A program made the translations under genes and the position numbers. Below are positions 27,301-37,019 of a stretch of 64,000 nucleotides of DNA, piece by piece; within the stretch, counting starts at the first letter, position 1, and each line of letters starts with the position of its first letter. The notes beneath the pieces were generated by a model. The model was not told the DNA's origin and did not search any database. It worked only from the letters and a program-made list of their open reading frames with translations. The stretch spans positions 124,001-188,000 of the forward strand of contig NZ_BSOA01000048.1 in NCBI RefSeq assembly GCF_030160275.1, written 5' to 3'. Origin of the DNA: Dyella flagellata. GTDB taxonomy: Bacteria > Pseudomonadota > Gammaproteobacteria > Xanthomonadales > Rhodanobacteraceae.

Positions 27301-28763
27301 ATTGGGCGTTCGAGCTATTGGGACTTGCGCCGGATGCGGATGTCGCCAGCGTCAAGCGGGCGTATGCGCGATTGTTGCGTACAACGCGCCCGGATGAAGA
27401 CCCGGAAGCTTTTCAGCGACTGCATGCGGCCTACAAGATGGTGCTGGCGCATGTGAATACGCGGCCTGCCGCCACGGCCCATCCGATAGCCACGCAAGCG
27501 GCCCTCGCACAGAATTCCGAAGCTGTGCAGGTGCAATCGCCATCGCCGCAGCCAATGCCTGCACAGGCGAACATCGTGACGATGGCCGTGTCGGCCATCA
27601 ACTTCGACGCATTGACGAACGAAATCATCCGCGCAGCGACGGAAGCGAGCAACGGGCAAGTCTTGTCCAACTGGCTGCACGCACGCGAAGAATTCTGGTC
27701 GATCCAAGTCAAGCAGCAGAGCGGACACCGTGTATTGCAGCGTCTGTTCCAGCAACCCAAGACGATTTCGGCCGATTGCATGGATGCTCTGCTCCACTTC
27801 TTCGATCTGGATCATGTGCTGTCCGGTATTGAACCGGTAGCGCTGAAGAACCTGCGTGAGCGGCAAACGACATTGTGGGAGCTGCTTCCGTCCAACCATC
27901 GCGTGCTTGCGCAGCGGATAGGAAAGCAATACGGCAAGTATCCCGAACTGGGTATTCTGCAAAAAAACATTGCGCTGCTGCAAAGCCCTTTCAGCTGGCT
28001 GCGTGCATGTGTCGTGGCTGCGTCCGTCGGACGAGTCCGCGGAATCGCGCATCTGGTGCAAGCCCTGCTCGGCCACGGCAATTTTCAGCAGCTCCCTCCG
28101 TCCATCGATCGGCAACATGCGCTGTTCTGGTTTCGCGCAGCTACGCGCGGCCCAATGACCTGGCCACGCTTCGCATTGCGTTCGTTCCAGATGGGATTGG
28201 CTGCATTCGGAGTCGCGCTGGCGGTAACCGCGATTTATTTCCTGCGCCTTTTCTTCCCGGTGGACGCTTCGGCTCCCGGGCGGATCGACCTATCCGCAAC
28301 GACCAAGGCCTTTGCAATAAGCTGGAGCGCCACCTTTGGCTTTTGGCTGCTCTTTGCGGGATCCGTGTGGTTCGACCAATGGCAAGGCTTGCCCGAATCC
28401 GTACCATCCCGATGGCCATGGCTGCGCAGGCTCGCAATCCCGATGGCGTGCATAAGCTGTCTTGTCGTGCAGGAAACGGGAGCCGTGCCCTACGTGGAGT
28501 GGCTGATCGCGCTTTGTTTCATCTTTGCAATACGTAGATCCCGGCGACGTGGCACGATCAAGAATGATTTCTTCGCACGCATCAGTGATTCGAAGCCTGG
28601 CTTCATCTGGGTTGGCGTGATGGTCCTGAGCGCCTTCTCGCGCATGCATGATCTTTCCGATTTTCCGTTCATCCCCTTGCTGGCAGCTCTTACGCTTGGC
28701 ATCTCGATCGCCGATCTTTGGCGTCATCGCGCCTACCTTCATCCCAAGCTTGCGCGTAGCTGA
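27297..28763 (+). CDS. Membrane-anchored J-domain-like co-chaperone of HscC
   Basis: A 488-residue protein. Residues 1-55 form a J-domain-like helical hairpin (FELLGLAPDADVASVKRAY...), but the invariant HPD loop is replaced by RPD (TTRPDED). The middle is helical. The C-terminal third holds about five hydrophobic spans, so the J domain should be cytoplasmic and membrane-tethered, comparable to DjlB/DjlC, the E. coli partners of HscC. The start codon is TTG at 27297 and overlaps the hscC stop (TTGA), which implies coupled translation. The missing His questions classical stimulation of Hsp70. Confidence 0.78.
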   Translation: MNWAFELLGLAPDADVASVKRAYARLLRTTRPDEDPEAFQRLHAAYKMVLAHVNTRPAATAHPIATQAALAQNSEAVQVQSPSPQPMPAQANIVTMAVSAINFDALTNEIIRAATEASNGQVLSNWLHAREEFWSIQVKQQSGHRVLQRLFQQPKTISADCMDALLHFFDLDHVLSGIEPVALKNLRERQTTLWELLPSNHRVLAQRIGKQYGKYPELGILQKNIALLQSPFSWLRACVVAASVGRVRGIAHLVQALLGHGNFQQLPPSIDRQHALFWFRAATRGPMTWPRFALRSFQMGLAAFGVALAVTAIYFLRLFFPVDASAPGRIDLSATTKAFAISWSATFGFWLLFAGSVWFDQWQGLPESVPSRWPWLRRLAIPMACISCLVVQETGAVPYVEWLIALCFIFAIRRSRRRGTIKNDFFARISDSKPGFIWVGVMVLSAFSRMHDLSDFPFIPLLAALTLGISIADLWRHRAYLHPKLARS

Positions 28764-29096
28764 CTCTTACGCATAGCTGTTTAAAGCGCTCGCACATCGA
28801 CAGATGTGCACAAGATGTGCGCGGCACGACATTTCTATCGATCTCATTTTCGACTCATTCACTCCGTGATGACGAAATCGCACGGTGCATGAACGCACGC
28901 GTTGTCTGCCACATCAACGAAAGATTCCTGTCATTGTCACCCGTTGAGATGCGCCCCTTCGGCTGTAGTGCAGCACGCACTGTTTGATAGGGGAAAGCCC
29001 GGCATCGCCGGCCAGCCGAACAAACCGCGTAGGGAGCGCGGTAGCGGAACAGCGCAGGGAATGCGTGTCCATCTCACTAGACATAAGGATCAAGTC
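28764..29096 (+). other. Long intergenic leader upstream of the phospholipase D-like gene
   Basis: No convincing gene in 333 bases. The part just before the gene is GC-rich with consecutive small hairpins: GCCGGC...GCCGGC near 29001-29018 and CCGCG...CGCGG near 29026-29042. Around 28795-28830 the words GATGTGC occur twice. It looks like a structured 5' leader, but it matches no riboswitch class I can name with confidence. Confidence 0.3.
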
Positions 29097-30092
29097 ATGA
29101 ACTTTCGCAGTAACCGTTCCAGCTTCGTGAAAGCCGCGGCGCTCGCCGCCTGTGCGTTCGGCTTCGCGCTGCCCGCCTTTGCGCAGCAGACGCTGATCAC
29201 CGAGCCCGACCAGGGCTTTACCCCGCTCTACAATCTGATCAACTCCGCGCAGTCGACCATCGACATGACGATGTACGAGCTGCAGGACACCACGGCACAG
29301 AACGATCTGTGCAACGCAGCTGCGCGCGGCGTTACGGTTCGCGTAATCCTGGACGTGAACCTGGAGCAGAGGAACAACACCACGGCGTACAACCAGCTCA
29401 GCGGCTGCGGCGTGCAGGTCAATTGGGCGTGGACCACGTATGCGGCCACTCACCAGAAGAGCATCCTGATCGACTACGGTAGCGCGAACGCGCAGGTCGC
29501 CATCATGTCGATGAACTTCACCAGCCGCTACTACAGCACCAGCCGCGACTTCGGTGTGATCGAGAACGACGCCAACGACATGGCGGCGATCGAAACCACC
29601 TTCAACGCGGATTTCGCGCAGACCTCGGTGACACCGCCGACCGGCGATGACCTGATCTGGAGCCCGACCAACTCGCGCAGCTCCCTGCTCAGCATCATCA
29701 ATAACGCCACCACCAGCCTGGTGGTGGAAAACGAGGAGATGGGCGACAGCGGCATCGTGAGTGCGCTAGAGAACGCCGCTACGCGCGGTGTGAGCCTGAC
29801 CATCGTGATGACCGACAACAGCAAGTACTACAGCAACCTGGATGCACTGAAGTCGGCTGGCGCGAGCATCGCCACCTATCCGAACGACAACACCTCGCTG
29901 TACATCCACGCGAAGGCGATCGTGGCCGACTATGGCACTGCCAATGCGGTGGCCTTCGTGGGCTCGGAAAATTTCTCGTCGTACTCGCTGGACCGGAACC
30001 GCGAACTCGGCCTGACCACGACCGATTCGAACGTAATGAGCCAACTCAACAGCACGATCAACAACGACTATTCGGGTGCCAACCCGTACTGA
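29097..30092 (+). CDS. Secreted phospholipase D-like protein with two HKD motifs
   Basis: A 331-residue protein with a Sec signal peptide (core AAALAACAFGFALPAFA, cleavage near residue 29). Two phospholipase D catalytic motifs are intact in HxK(x)4D form: HQKSILID from His119 and HAKAIVAD from His271. Each is followed by the usual GSxNF-like segment (MSMNF, GSENF). It would act on phosphodiesters, phospholipid or nucleic acid, outside the cytoplasm; the substrate cannot be predicted. AAGGA at 29085-29089 fixes the ATG at 29097. A hairpin follows the gene. Confidence 0.88.
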   Translation: MNFRSNRSSFVKAAALAACAFGFALPAFAQQTLITEPDQGFTPLYNLINSAQSTIDMTMYELQDTTAQNDLCNAAARGVTVRVILDVNLEQRNNTTAYNQLSGCGVQVNWAWTTYAATHQKSILIDYGSANAQVAIMSMNFTSRYYSTSRDFGVIENDANDMAAIETTFNADFAQTSVTPPTGDDLIWSPTNSRSSLLSIINNATTSLVVENEEMGDSGIVSALENAATRGVSLTIVMTDNSKYYSNLDALKSAGASIATYPNDNTSLYIHAKAIVADYGTANAVAFVGSENFSSYSLDRNRELGLTTTDSNVMSQLNSTINNDYSGANPY

Positions 30093-30110
30093 TTTGCCAC
30101 TTCGCTACCG

Positions 30111-30135
30111 CCCCTCTCCCTCCGGGAGAGGGGCT
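30111..30135 (+). terminator. Hairpin repeat after the phospholipase D-like gene
   Basis: A perfect 11-bp stem (GCCCCTCTCCC / GGGAGAGGGGC) with a 3-base loop. It belongs to the same CCCTCTCCC class as 17.28 kb and has only a short T-tail. Confidence 0.5.
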
Positions 30136-30141
30136 TCGTGC

Positions 30142-30210
30142 GTAGGCTGGGATAGCAATCCCAGCAGCGAGGTATCGCATGACAAGCTGGGATCGTCATC
30201 CCAGCCTACA
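30142..30210. repeat. TGGGAT/ATCCCA palindromic repeat, head-to-head pair
   Basis: GTAGGCTGGGATAGCAATCC at the left and the inverted unit ending in CATCCCAGCCTACA at the right, between the convergent phospholipase and feo operons. Confidence 0.85.
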
Positions 30211-30237
30211 TGCGCGCAACCATTTCGCACTATGGGA

Positions 30238-30540
30238 TCAATGCTGCCGCGGCCGAAATTCCAGCGGCATGGCATCGCTACGCATATTGGCCGGCGGCTT
30301 CGGACCGCACGCACCACAAGTACTGCAACCATCGCTGCAGCTACCGGTAGCCTGCTTGGGCTGCAGACGACGTCCGATGGTGCGCACCCACGCCGCATGT
30401 CCCGGCTGGCTGAAATGGATCGACGCCGACGCGAGCCAGCGATTGGTGAGCTGCGGGGCGAGCTTGCGGAACGCGTACAACGCACTGGCAAACACGGCCA
30501 GGCCGATCACCACGTACTGGATCAGCAAACCCGTATTCAC
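30238..30540 (-). CDS. Small Cys-rich membrane protein in the feo operon (DUF6587-like)
   Basis: A 100-residue protein with one N-terminal membrane span (about 5-22), a basic middle, and a cysteine cluster CSDGCSTCGACG at about 73-84, then a short tail with a His at the end. It resembles the small protein that follows feoB in Xanthomonadales (DUF6587 type, as I recall it). It overlaps the feoB stop by 4 bases (ATGA) and occupies the position where enterobacteria have feoC. The four clustered cysteines could bind iron or an Fe-S cluster; that is inference. Confidence 0.7.
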   Translation of the reverse strand: MNTGLLIQYVVIGLAVFASALYAFRKLAPQLTNRWLASASIHFSQPGHAAWVRTIGRRLQPKQATGSCSDGCSTCGACGPKPPANMRSDAMPLEFRPRQH

Positions 30541-32378
30541 GAAAACAACCTCGCCACCTGATAGGTGATGAACGATGCCGCGTAGGCCACCGCGAACATG
30601 TAGCTGAAGGAAATCACCACATTGCGCCAGGACTGCGTTTCACGGCGGATCACCGCCAGCGTGGACATGCACTGCGGCGCAAAGGCGAACCACACCAGCA
30701 GCGACAGCGCGCTGGCCAACGGGAAATTGCTGGTGAGTGCATGGGCAAGCCCGCCGCCTTGCGCGTCGCCGCTGACCGCATAGACAGTTGCCAGCGTGGC
30801 CACCGCCGTCTCACGCGCGGCAAAAGCGGGAATCAGCGATAGGCTGATCTGCCAATTGAAACCCAGCGGCGCGAACAGATGCTGCAGGAAACGGCCAACA
30901 TAACCCGCAAAGCTGTAATTGATGGCCGGCCCGGTGGCGCCTGCCGGCGGAGCCGGAAAAGTGGAGATGAACCACATCAACACGGTCAGCGCCAGGATCA
31001 CGCCGGTGAGGCGCTTCAGGAAGATGGCGCCACGCTCATACAAGCCGATGGCAACATCGCGTGCTCTGGGCAAGCGATACGAAGGCAGCTCCATCAGCAA
31101 CGCATGTTCGCTCTTGTCGCGACGAATGCGCTTGATCACCCAGCCTACGGTCATCGCACCGGCAATGCCGGCGACATACAGCGCGAACAGCACCACGCCC
31201 TGCAGGTTGAAAATGCCCAGCACACGGCGAGCCGGAATGAATGCGCCGATCAGCAAGGCGTACACCGGCAACCGAGCCGAACAGGTCATCAGCGGCGCGA
31301 CCAGAATGGTGGCCAGGCGATCGCGCGGGTCGGTGATGCTGCGCGTACCCATGATGCCGGGAATGGCGCAGGCAAAGCTCGACAGCAAGGGAATGAAGGA
31401 ACGCCCGGTCAGCCCCACCGAAACCATCAGGCGATCGAGCAGGAACGCTGCGCGCGGCAGGTAGCCCGACTCCTCCAGCATGAGGATGAAGAAGAACAGC
31501 ACCAGGATCACCGGCAGGAAGCCAAGCACCGTGCCCAGGCCGCCGAAGATGCCGCTCACCACCAGGTCGTGGACGGGGCCGGCCGGCAGCACCGCAGCCG
31601 TATGTTGGCCGAGCCATGCGAAACCATTGCCGATCAGGTCGCTCATCGGCTTGCCCGAGGCGTAAACCGCCTGGAACACGAGGAACATCACCACCGCCAG
31701 CGTCAGCACGCCGAAGACGGGATGCAGCACCCAGCGATCGAGCATGTCGTCGACCACGGCGGTGGCGCGCGGCATGCTCACAGTGGCTGCCATCAACTGG
31801 CGCACTTCATCGTGCAGGCTGGCGCGGCTAGCCGGGTCGTCGGGCAATGCGGGCGGGGCATCGGGCAGCTCACCATCCACACGCTCGACCAGCGCCCGCG
31901 TACCACCACGTTTCACGGCAATGGTTTCCACCACGGGTATGCCCAGGCGCCGCTGCAATTGCGGTACGTCGATCGTGATGCCGCGATGGCGCGCCGCGTC
32001 CATCATGTTCAAGGCCAGCACCACCGGGCGGCCAAGCCGCTTCACTTCCAGTACGAAGCGCAGATGCAGGCGCAGGTTGGTGGCATCGGCTACGCAAATG
32101 ATGAGGTCGGGCGCTGCCTCGCCGGGATAGTTACCTTCCAGTACGTCGCGGGTGATCTGCTCGTCCGGGCTGGCGGCATCGAAACTGTAGGTGCCGGGCA
32201 GGTCCAGGACCTGCAGCACGCGGCCGGACGGCGCGGTGAAGCGCCCTTCCTTGCGCTCCACAGTGACCCCGGCGTAGTTGGCCACTTTCTGGCGCCCGCC
32301 GGTGAGCTGGTTGAACAGGGCTGTCTTGCCGCAGTTGGGATTGCCGACCAAAGCGATGCGCAGCGTACCGGCGCTCAT
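30537..32378 (-). CDS. feoB: Ferrous iron transporter FeoB
   Basis: A 613-residue inner-membrane Fe(II) transporter. The N-terminal G domain has G1 GNPNCGKT, G3 DLPGTYSF and G4 NMMD. A helical linker follows, and then about eight or more membrane spans with the Gate-like segments and the conserved cysteine in SFACAIPGI. It is on the short side of the family (E. coli 773), as seen in many proteobacteria. It overlaps feoA by 4 bases at its start and the small Cys-rich gene at its end. The operon is headed by a Fur-type palindrome. Confidence 0.93.
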   Translation of the reverse strand: MSAGTLRIALVGNPNCGKTALFNQLTGGRQKVANYAGVTVERKEGRFTAPSGRVLQVLDLPGTYSFDAASPDEQITRDVLEGNYPGEAAPDLIICVADATNLRLHLRFVLEVKRLGRPVVLALNMMDAARHRGITIDVPQLQRRLGIPVVETIAVKRGGTRALVERVDGELPDAPPALPDDPASRASLHDEVRQLMAATVSMPRATAVVDDMLDRWVLHPVFGVLTLAVVMFLVFQAVYASGKPMSDLIGNGFAWLGQHTAAVLPAGPVHDLVVSGIFGGLGTVLGFLPVILVLFFFILMLEESGYLPRAAFLLDRLMVSVGLTGRSFIPLLSSFACAIPGIMGTRSITDPRDRLATILVAPLMTCSARLPVYALLIGAFIPARRVLGIFNLQGVVLFALYVAGIAGAMTVGWVIKRIRRDKSEHALLMELPSYRLPRARDVAIGLYERGAIFLKRLTGVILALTVLMWFISTFPAPPAGATGPAINYSFAGYVGRFLQHLFAPLGFNWQISLSLIPAFAARETAVATLATVYAVSGDAQGGGLAHALTSNFPLASALSLLVWFAFAPQCMSTLAVIRRETQSWRNVVISFSYMFAVAYAASFITYQVARLFS

Positions 32379-32623
32379 GCAACCTCCCGCACCGTAACGC
32401 GCGCCGCTTCGGCGCGACGCAAGGCGAAGCGGGTCGAACCAATCTGGATCAGCAGGGGATCGGCGCCCACCGGACCGCGCGCCACCAGCCTGACCTGCTC
32501 GCCCGCCACAAAGCCCAGGTCGCGCAGGCGCTGCGCAATCAGGTCATCGGCATGGGCATCTTCGACTTGTTCAACCACGGCGTTAGCACCTTTGGGCAAA
32601 TCGGACAGGCGCACAGTTGTCAT
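32375..32623 (-). CDS. feoA: Ferrous iron transport protein FeoA
   Basis: An 82-residue SH3-like FeoA protein with the family features LRDLGFVAGEQVRLVARGPVGADPLL and a C-terminal ALRRAEAARV strand. It would bind and support FeoB. It is the first gene of the feo operon and its stop overlaps the feoB start. A Fur-box-like palindrome lies only 6 bases upstream of its ATG. Confidence 0.9.
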   Translation of the reverse strand: MTTVRLSDLPKGANAVVEQVEDAHADDLIAQRLRDLGFVAGEQVRLVARGPVGADPLLIQIGSTRFALRRAEAARVTVREVA

Positions 32624-32629
32624 GCTTCT

Positions 32630-32649
32630 AAATAAGAATGGTTCGCATT
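32630..32649 (-). promoter_or_regulatory. Fur box upstream of feoAB
   Basis: On the minus strand AATGCGAACCATTCTTATT forms two inverted halves (AATGCGAAC and AATAAGAAT) around a central base, in good agreement with the Fur consensus of inverted AATGATAAT-like halves. A TACAAT -10-like hexamer overlaps it. It sits directly before feoA, so iron-dependent repression is expected. Confidence 0.7.
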
Positions 32650-32681
32650 GTATCCTTTTTTCGCATTTGGTGTAGGTCCGC

Positions 32682-33431
32682 TCAAGCGACCCGTCCCAGC
32701 TTGATGGTCAGCGGCCAGCTCACCGCGCGCTCCGACTGATCGCCCCAGGCGCGAGCGAATTGCTCCCGCAGGGGCTCTACCGGGTCCTGGCCGGTGGCCG
32801 CGCGGTAGCTGGCCACCGCCGACCAGCTTTGGAAGTAGCCCAGCAGGCGCGACAAATCCCAACTCGCCCTGAGGCCGAAGGCGGGCGTCGCCACGCGCTC
32901 GAAGGGAAAGGGCAGTGTTTCGTAACCGGTCTCCACGTACCTGCGCTCAGCCGCCCAGTAAGCCCCGACTACATCGTGGTAGAGGTGCCGCACCAGGGCG
33001 TCGAGTTCCGGCGTGATGTCCAGCAGGTTGTAGGAGACCACCGCCAGCAGCGCATTGGCGCGCGAGACACGGCGGACCTCCTCATAGAAGCGCGGCAGGT
33101 CGAACCAGTGCAGGGCCTGGGCGACCAGGGTGAGGTCGACGCTCTCAGGCTGCAATGAAGTGTGTTCCGCCGGTTAGCAGAGGTAGTGGACATTGTCCAG
33201 GCACGGCGCCTTGTCCAGCTGGGATGCACTGATGTCGGTGGCCACGACCTGCTCGAAGTGCCGCGCCAGGTCCTCGGTCACCTGGCCCGAGCCGCAGCCG
33301 CAGTCCCAGGCCCGCGTGGTGCTGGGAGCGGACCGGGCCAACCAGGCGAAGAAGGCGGGGTCGTAGGTGGCGCGATTGGTGCGGTAGGCGTCGGACTGCG
33401 CGGTGAACAGCGAACGGGTATCAGTGGACAT
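32682..33431 (-). pseudogene. Class I SAM methyltransferase interrupted by an in-frame stop codon
   Basis: Two ORFs in the same frame together make one methyltransferase of about 249 residues. The 5' part (33174-33431) has the usual N-terminus and the SAM motif WDCGCGSGQV, ending at a TAA at 33174-33176. The 3' part continues directly with PAEHTSL, then VDLTLVAQALHWFD, the expected next motif of this family, to the stop at 32682. No frameshift is needed, only one nonsense codon (LC-stop-PAE). Restart on a downstream TTG would give a protein lacking the SAM motif, so the gene is probably inactive, unless the stop is read through or is a sequencing error. Confidence 0.85.
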
Positions 33432-33560
33432 GCTGGGAGCGGTGCGGCAGGAGGGGCTCCATCTTGCGTCGCCCGCCGCGATCCGGCCAATACGACTTGT
33501 CTTCTAGCAGCCTGGCTTGTTTTACGCTTTGCACCCTCCTCTCCCTCGCATGAGCGCCCC

Positions 33561-34346
33561 ATGACTTCTTCCATCCAAGTGGCCGACCACGCCGGTGTGC
33601 GCGAACTTCGCCTCAACCGCCCGGATGTCCACAACGCCTTCGACGACCGGCTGATCGCCGAACTGACCACCGCCTTGCATGCTGCCGGCAGCGACCCGGC
33701 CGTGCGCGTAGTGGTGCTGACCGGCGAGGGCGCCAGCTTTTCCGCCGGCGCGGATCTGAACTGGATGCGCGGCATGGCCAAGGCCGGCGAGGCGGAAAAC
33801 CGCGAAGACTCGTTGCGCCTGGCCGCCTTGATGCGCACGCTGCAATTCCTGCCCAAGCCCACCGTGGCGCGTGTCAATGGCGCCGCTTATGGCGGCGGCG
33901 TGGGCTTGATCGCCTGTTGCGACATCGCCATCGGCGTGGACAGCGCGAAGTTCGGCCTGACCGAGGTGCGGCTCGGCCTGGTGCCCGCGGTGATCTCGCC
34001 TTATGTGATGGCCGCGATCGGTGTCCGGCAGGCGCGACGCCTGTTTCTGACCGGCGAAATCTTTGATGCCGAAACCGCCGCACGCATCGGCTTGCTGCAC
34101 GAGGCGGTGGCCGCGGAATACCTGGACGACGCCGTGCACACGGTGCTCAAACACTTGGCCAAGGCCGGCCCTTCGGCGCAACGCGAAGCCAAGCAGCTCG
34201 CCTTCAACATGCATGGCTTGACCGAGGCCGCCGCCGAACGCCTCGATCTGGAAAACGCCGCTCTGATTGCGCGGCTGCGCGTATCCGAAGAAGGCCAGGA
34301 AGGGCTAGGCGCCTTCCTCGACAAACGCACCCCCGCCTGGATGTAG
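33561..34346 (+). CDS. Enoyl-CoA hydratase family protein, probable methylglutaconyl-CoA hydratase
   Basis: A 261-residue crotonase-fold enzyme. The oxyanion-hole segment is SAGADLNWM (61-69), the second loop is GGGVGL (111-116), and the general acid/base Glu is Glu135 in FGLTEVRLGLVPA. Its place next to methylcrotonyl-CoA carboxylase alpha and HMG-CoA lyase points to hydration of 3-methylglutaconyl-CoA. The start is the ATG at 33561, without a clear Shine-Dalgarno. The stop codon TAG is formed by the left edge of a palindromic repeat. Confidence 0.87.
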   Translation: MTSSIQVADHAGVRELRLNRPDVHNAFDDRLIAELTTALHAAGSDPAVRVVVLTGEGASFSAGADLNWMRGMAKAGEAENREDSLRLAALMRTLQFLPKPTVARVNGAAYGGGVGLIACCDIAIGVDSAKFGLTEVRLGLVPAVISPYVMAAIGVRQARRLFLTGEIFDAETAARIGLLHEAVAAEYLDDAVHTVLKHLAKAGPSAQREAKQLAFNMHGLTEAAAERLDLENAALIARLRVSEEGQEGLGAFLDKRTPAWM

Positions 34347-34366
34347 GCTGGGATGCCAATCCCAGC
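34343..34366. repeat. Single TGGGAT/ATCCCA palindromic unit overlapping a stop codon
   Basis: GTAGGCTGGGATGCCAATCC followed by CAGC; the TAG in its first bases serves as stop of the methylglutaconyl-CoA hydratase gene. The inverted partner unit is missing. Confidence 0.75.
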
Positions 34367-34394
34367 ATAACCCCCTTCCCGAACGAGGCTTGCC

Positions 34395-34910
34395 ATGAAA
34401 CGCATCGTCAACATCGCCGATATCGAGCTGCAAGCTTTTCCGCCCGGCTTCGGGCCCACCGGCGACGCCGCGCAACGCTTCGAGGCACGCATGGGGCGCG
34501 TTTCCGCGCAGCTGGGCGCGCAGAAGCTCGGCTACAACATCACCGCCGTTCCTCCAGGCAAGCGCGCCTTTCCGCTGCACAACCATCGCGTCAATGAAGA
34601 GATGTTCTTCATCCTGGAAGGCCAAGGTGAAGTTCGCGTCGGCACCGAGTGCTACCCGATCCGCCAGGGCGACATCCTCGCCTGCCCACCGGGCGGACCC
34701 GAGAGCGCCCACCAGATCATCAATACTGGATCGGTCGAAATGCGTTATCTGGCGGTGAGCAGCAAGCTATCGCCGGAGATCTGCGAATACCCCGACTCCA
34801 GCAAGTACGGCATCCTGGGCGAGTTCGGGCCCGATGCGGAAGGCAAGCCGCAGATGATCCGCATCGTGATGCGCCAGGGCGATACCGCCGACTACTGGGA
34901 AGGCGAATAG
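34395..34910 (+). CDS. Cupin-domain protein
   Basis: A 171-residue single-domain cupin. Motif 1 is HNHRVNEEMFFILEGQG (about residues 56-72) with two His and one Glu as likely metal ligands. Motif 2 is around PPGGPESAHQIIN with the last His. No catalytic assignment is possible. It stands between hydratase and carboxylase genes of the leucine pathway, so a link to that pathway is possible but unproven. Confidence 0.8.
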   Translation: MKRIVNIADIELQAFPPGFGPTGDAAQRFEARMGRVSAQLGAQKLGYNITAVPPGKRAFPLHNHRVNEEMFFILEGQGEVRVGTECYPIRQGDILACPPGGPESAHQIINTGSVEMRYLAVSSKLSPEICEYPDSSKYGILGEFGPDAEGKPQMIRIVMRQGDTADYWEGE

Positions 34911-34993
34911 TTGTTGCGCTGCGCATCGGCGCGGTTGGCTAAATCTGCTAATTTTGTACGCTTTGCATTCTGCGAACCGGTCAAGGAACCCGC

Positions 34994-36991
<1,998 letters not shown>

Positions 36992-37019
36992 GTATCGCCT
37001 TAGCTTGCTGGAGCCCGGC

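Noticed and set aside
28974-29060. A cyclic-di-GMP (GEMM-I) riboswitch before the phospholipase D-like gene
   Set aside because: AAAGCCC and GGTAGCGG resemble parts of GEMM-I, but the first conserved helix with its GNRA tetraloop and receptor spacing are absent. The resemblance is too partial to annotate.
32969-33229. A separate small gene spanning the break in the methyltransferase
   Set aside because: The frame is Ser/Arg/Trp-rich without motifs, whereas the two main fragments join in one frame as a single methyltransferase with just one stop codon between them.
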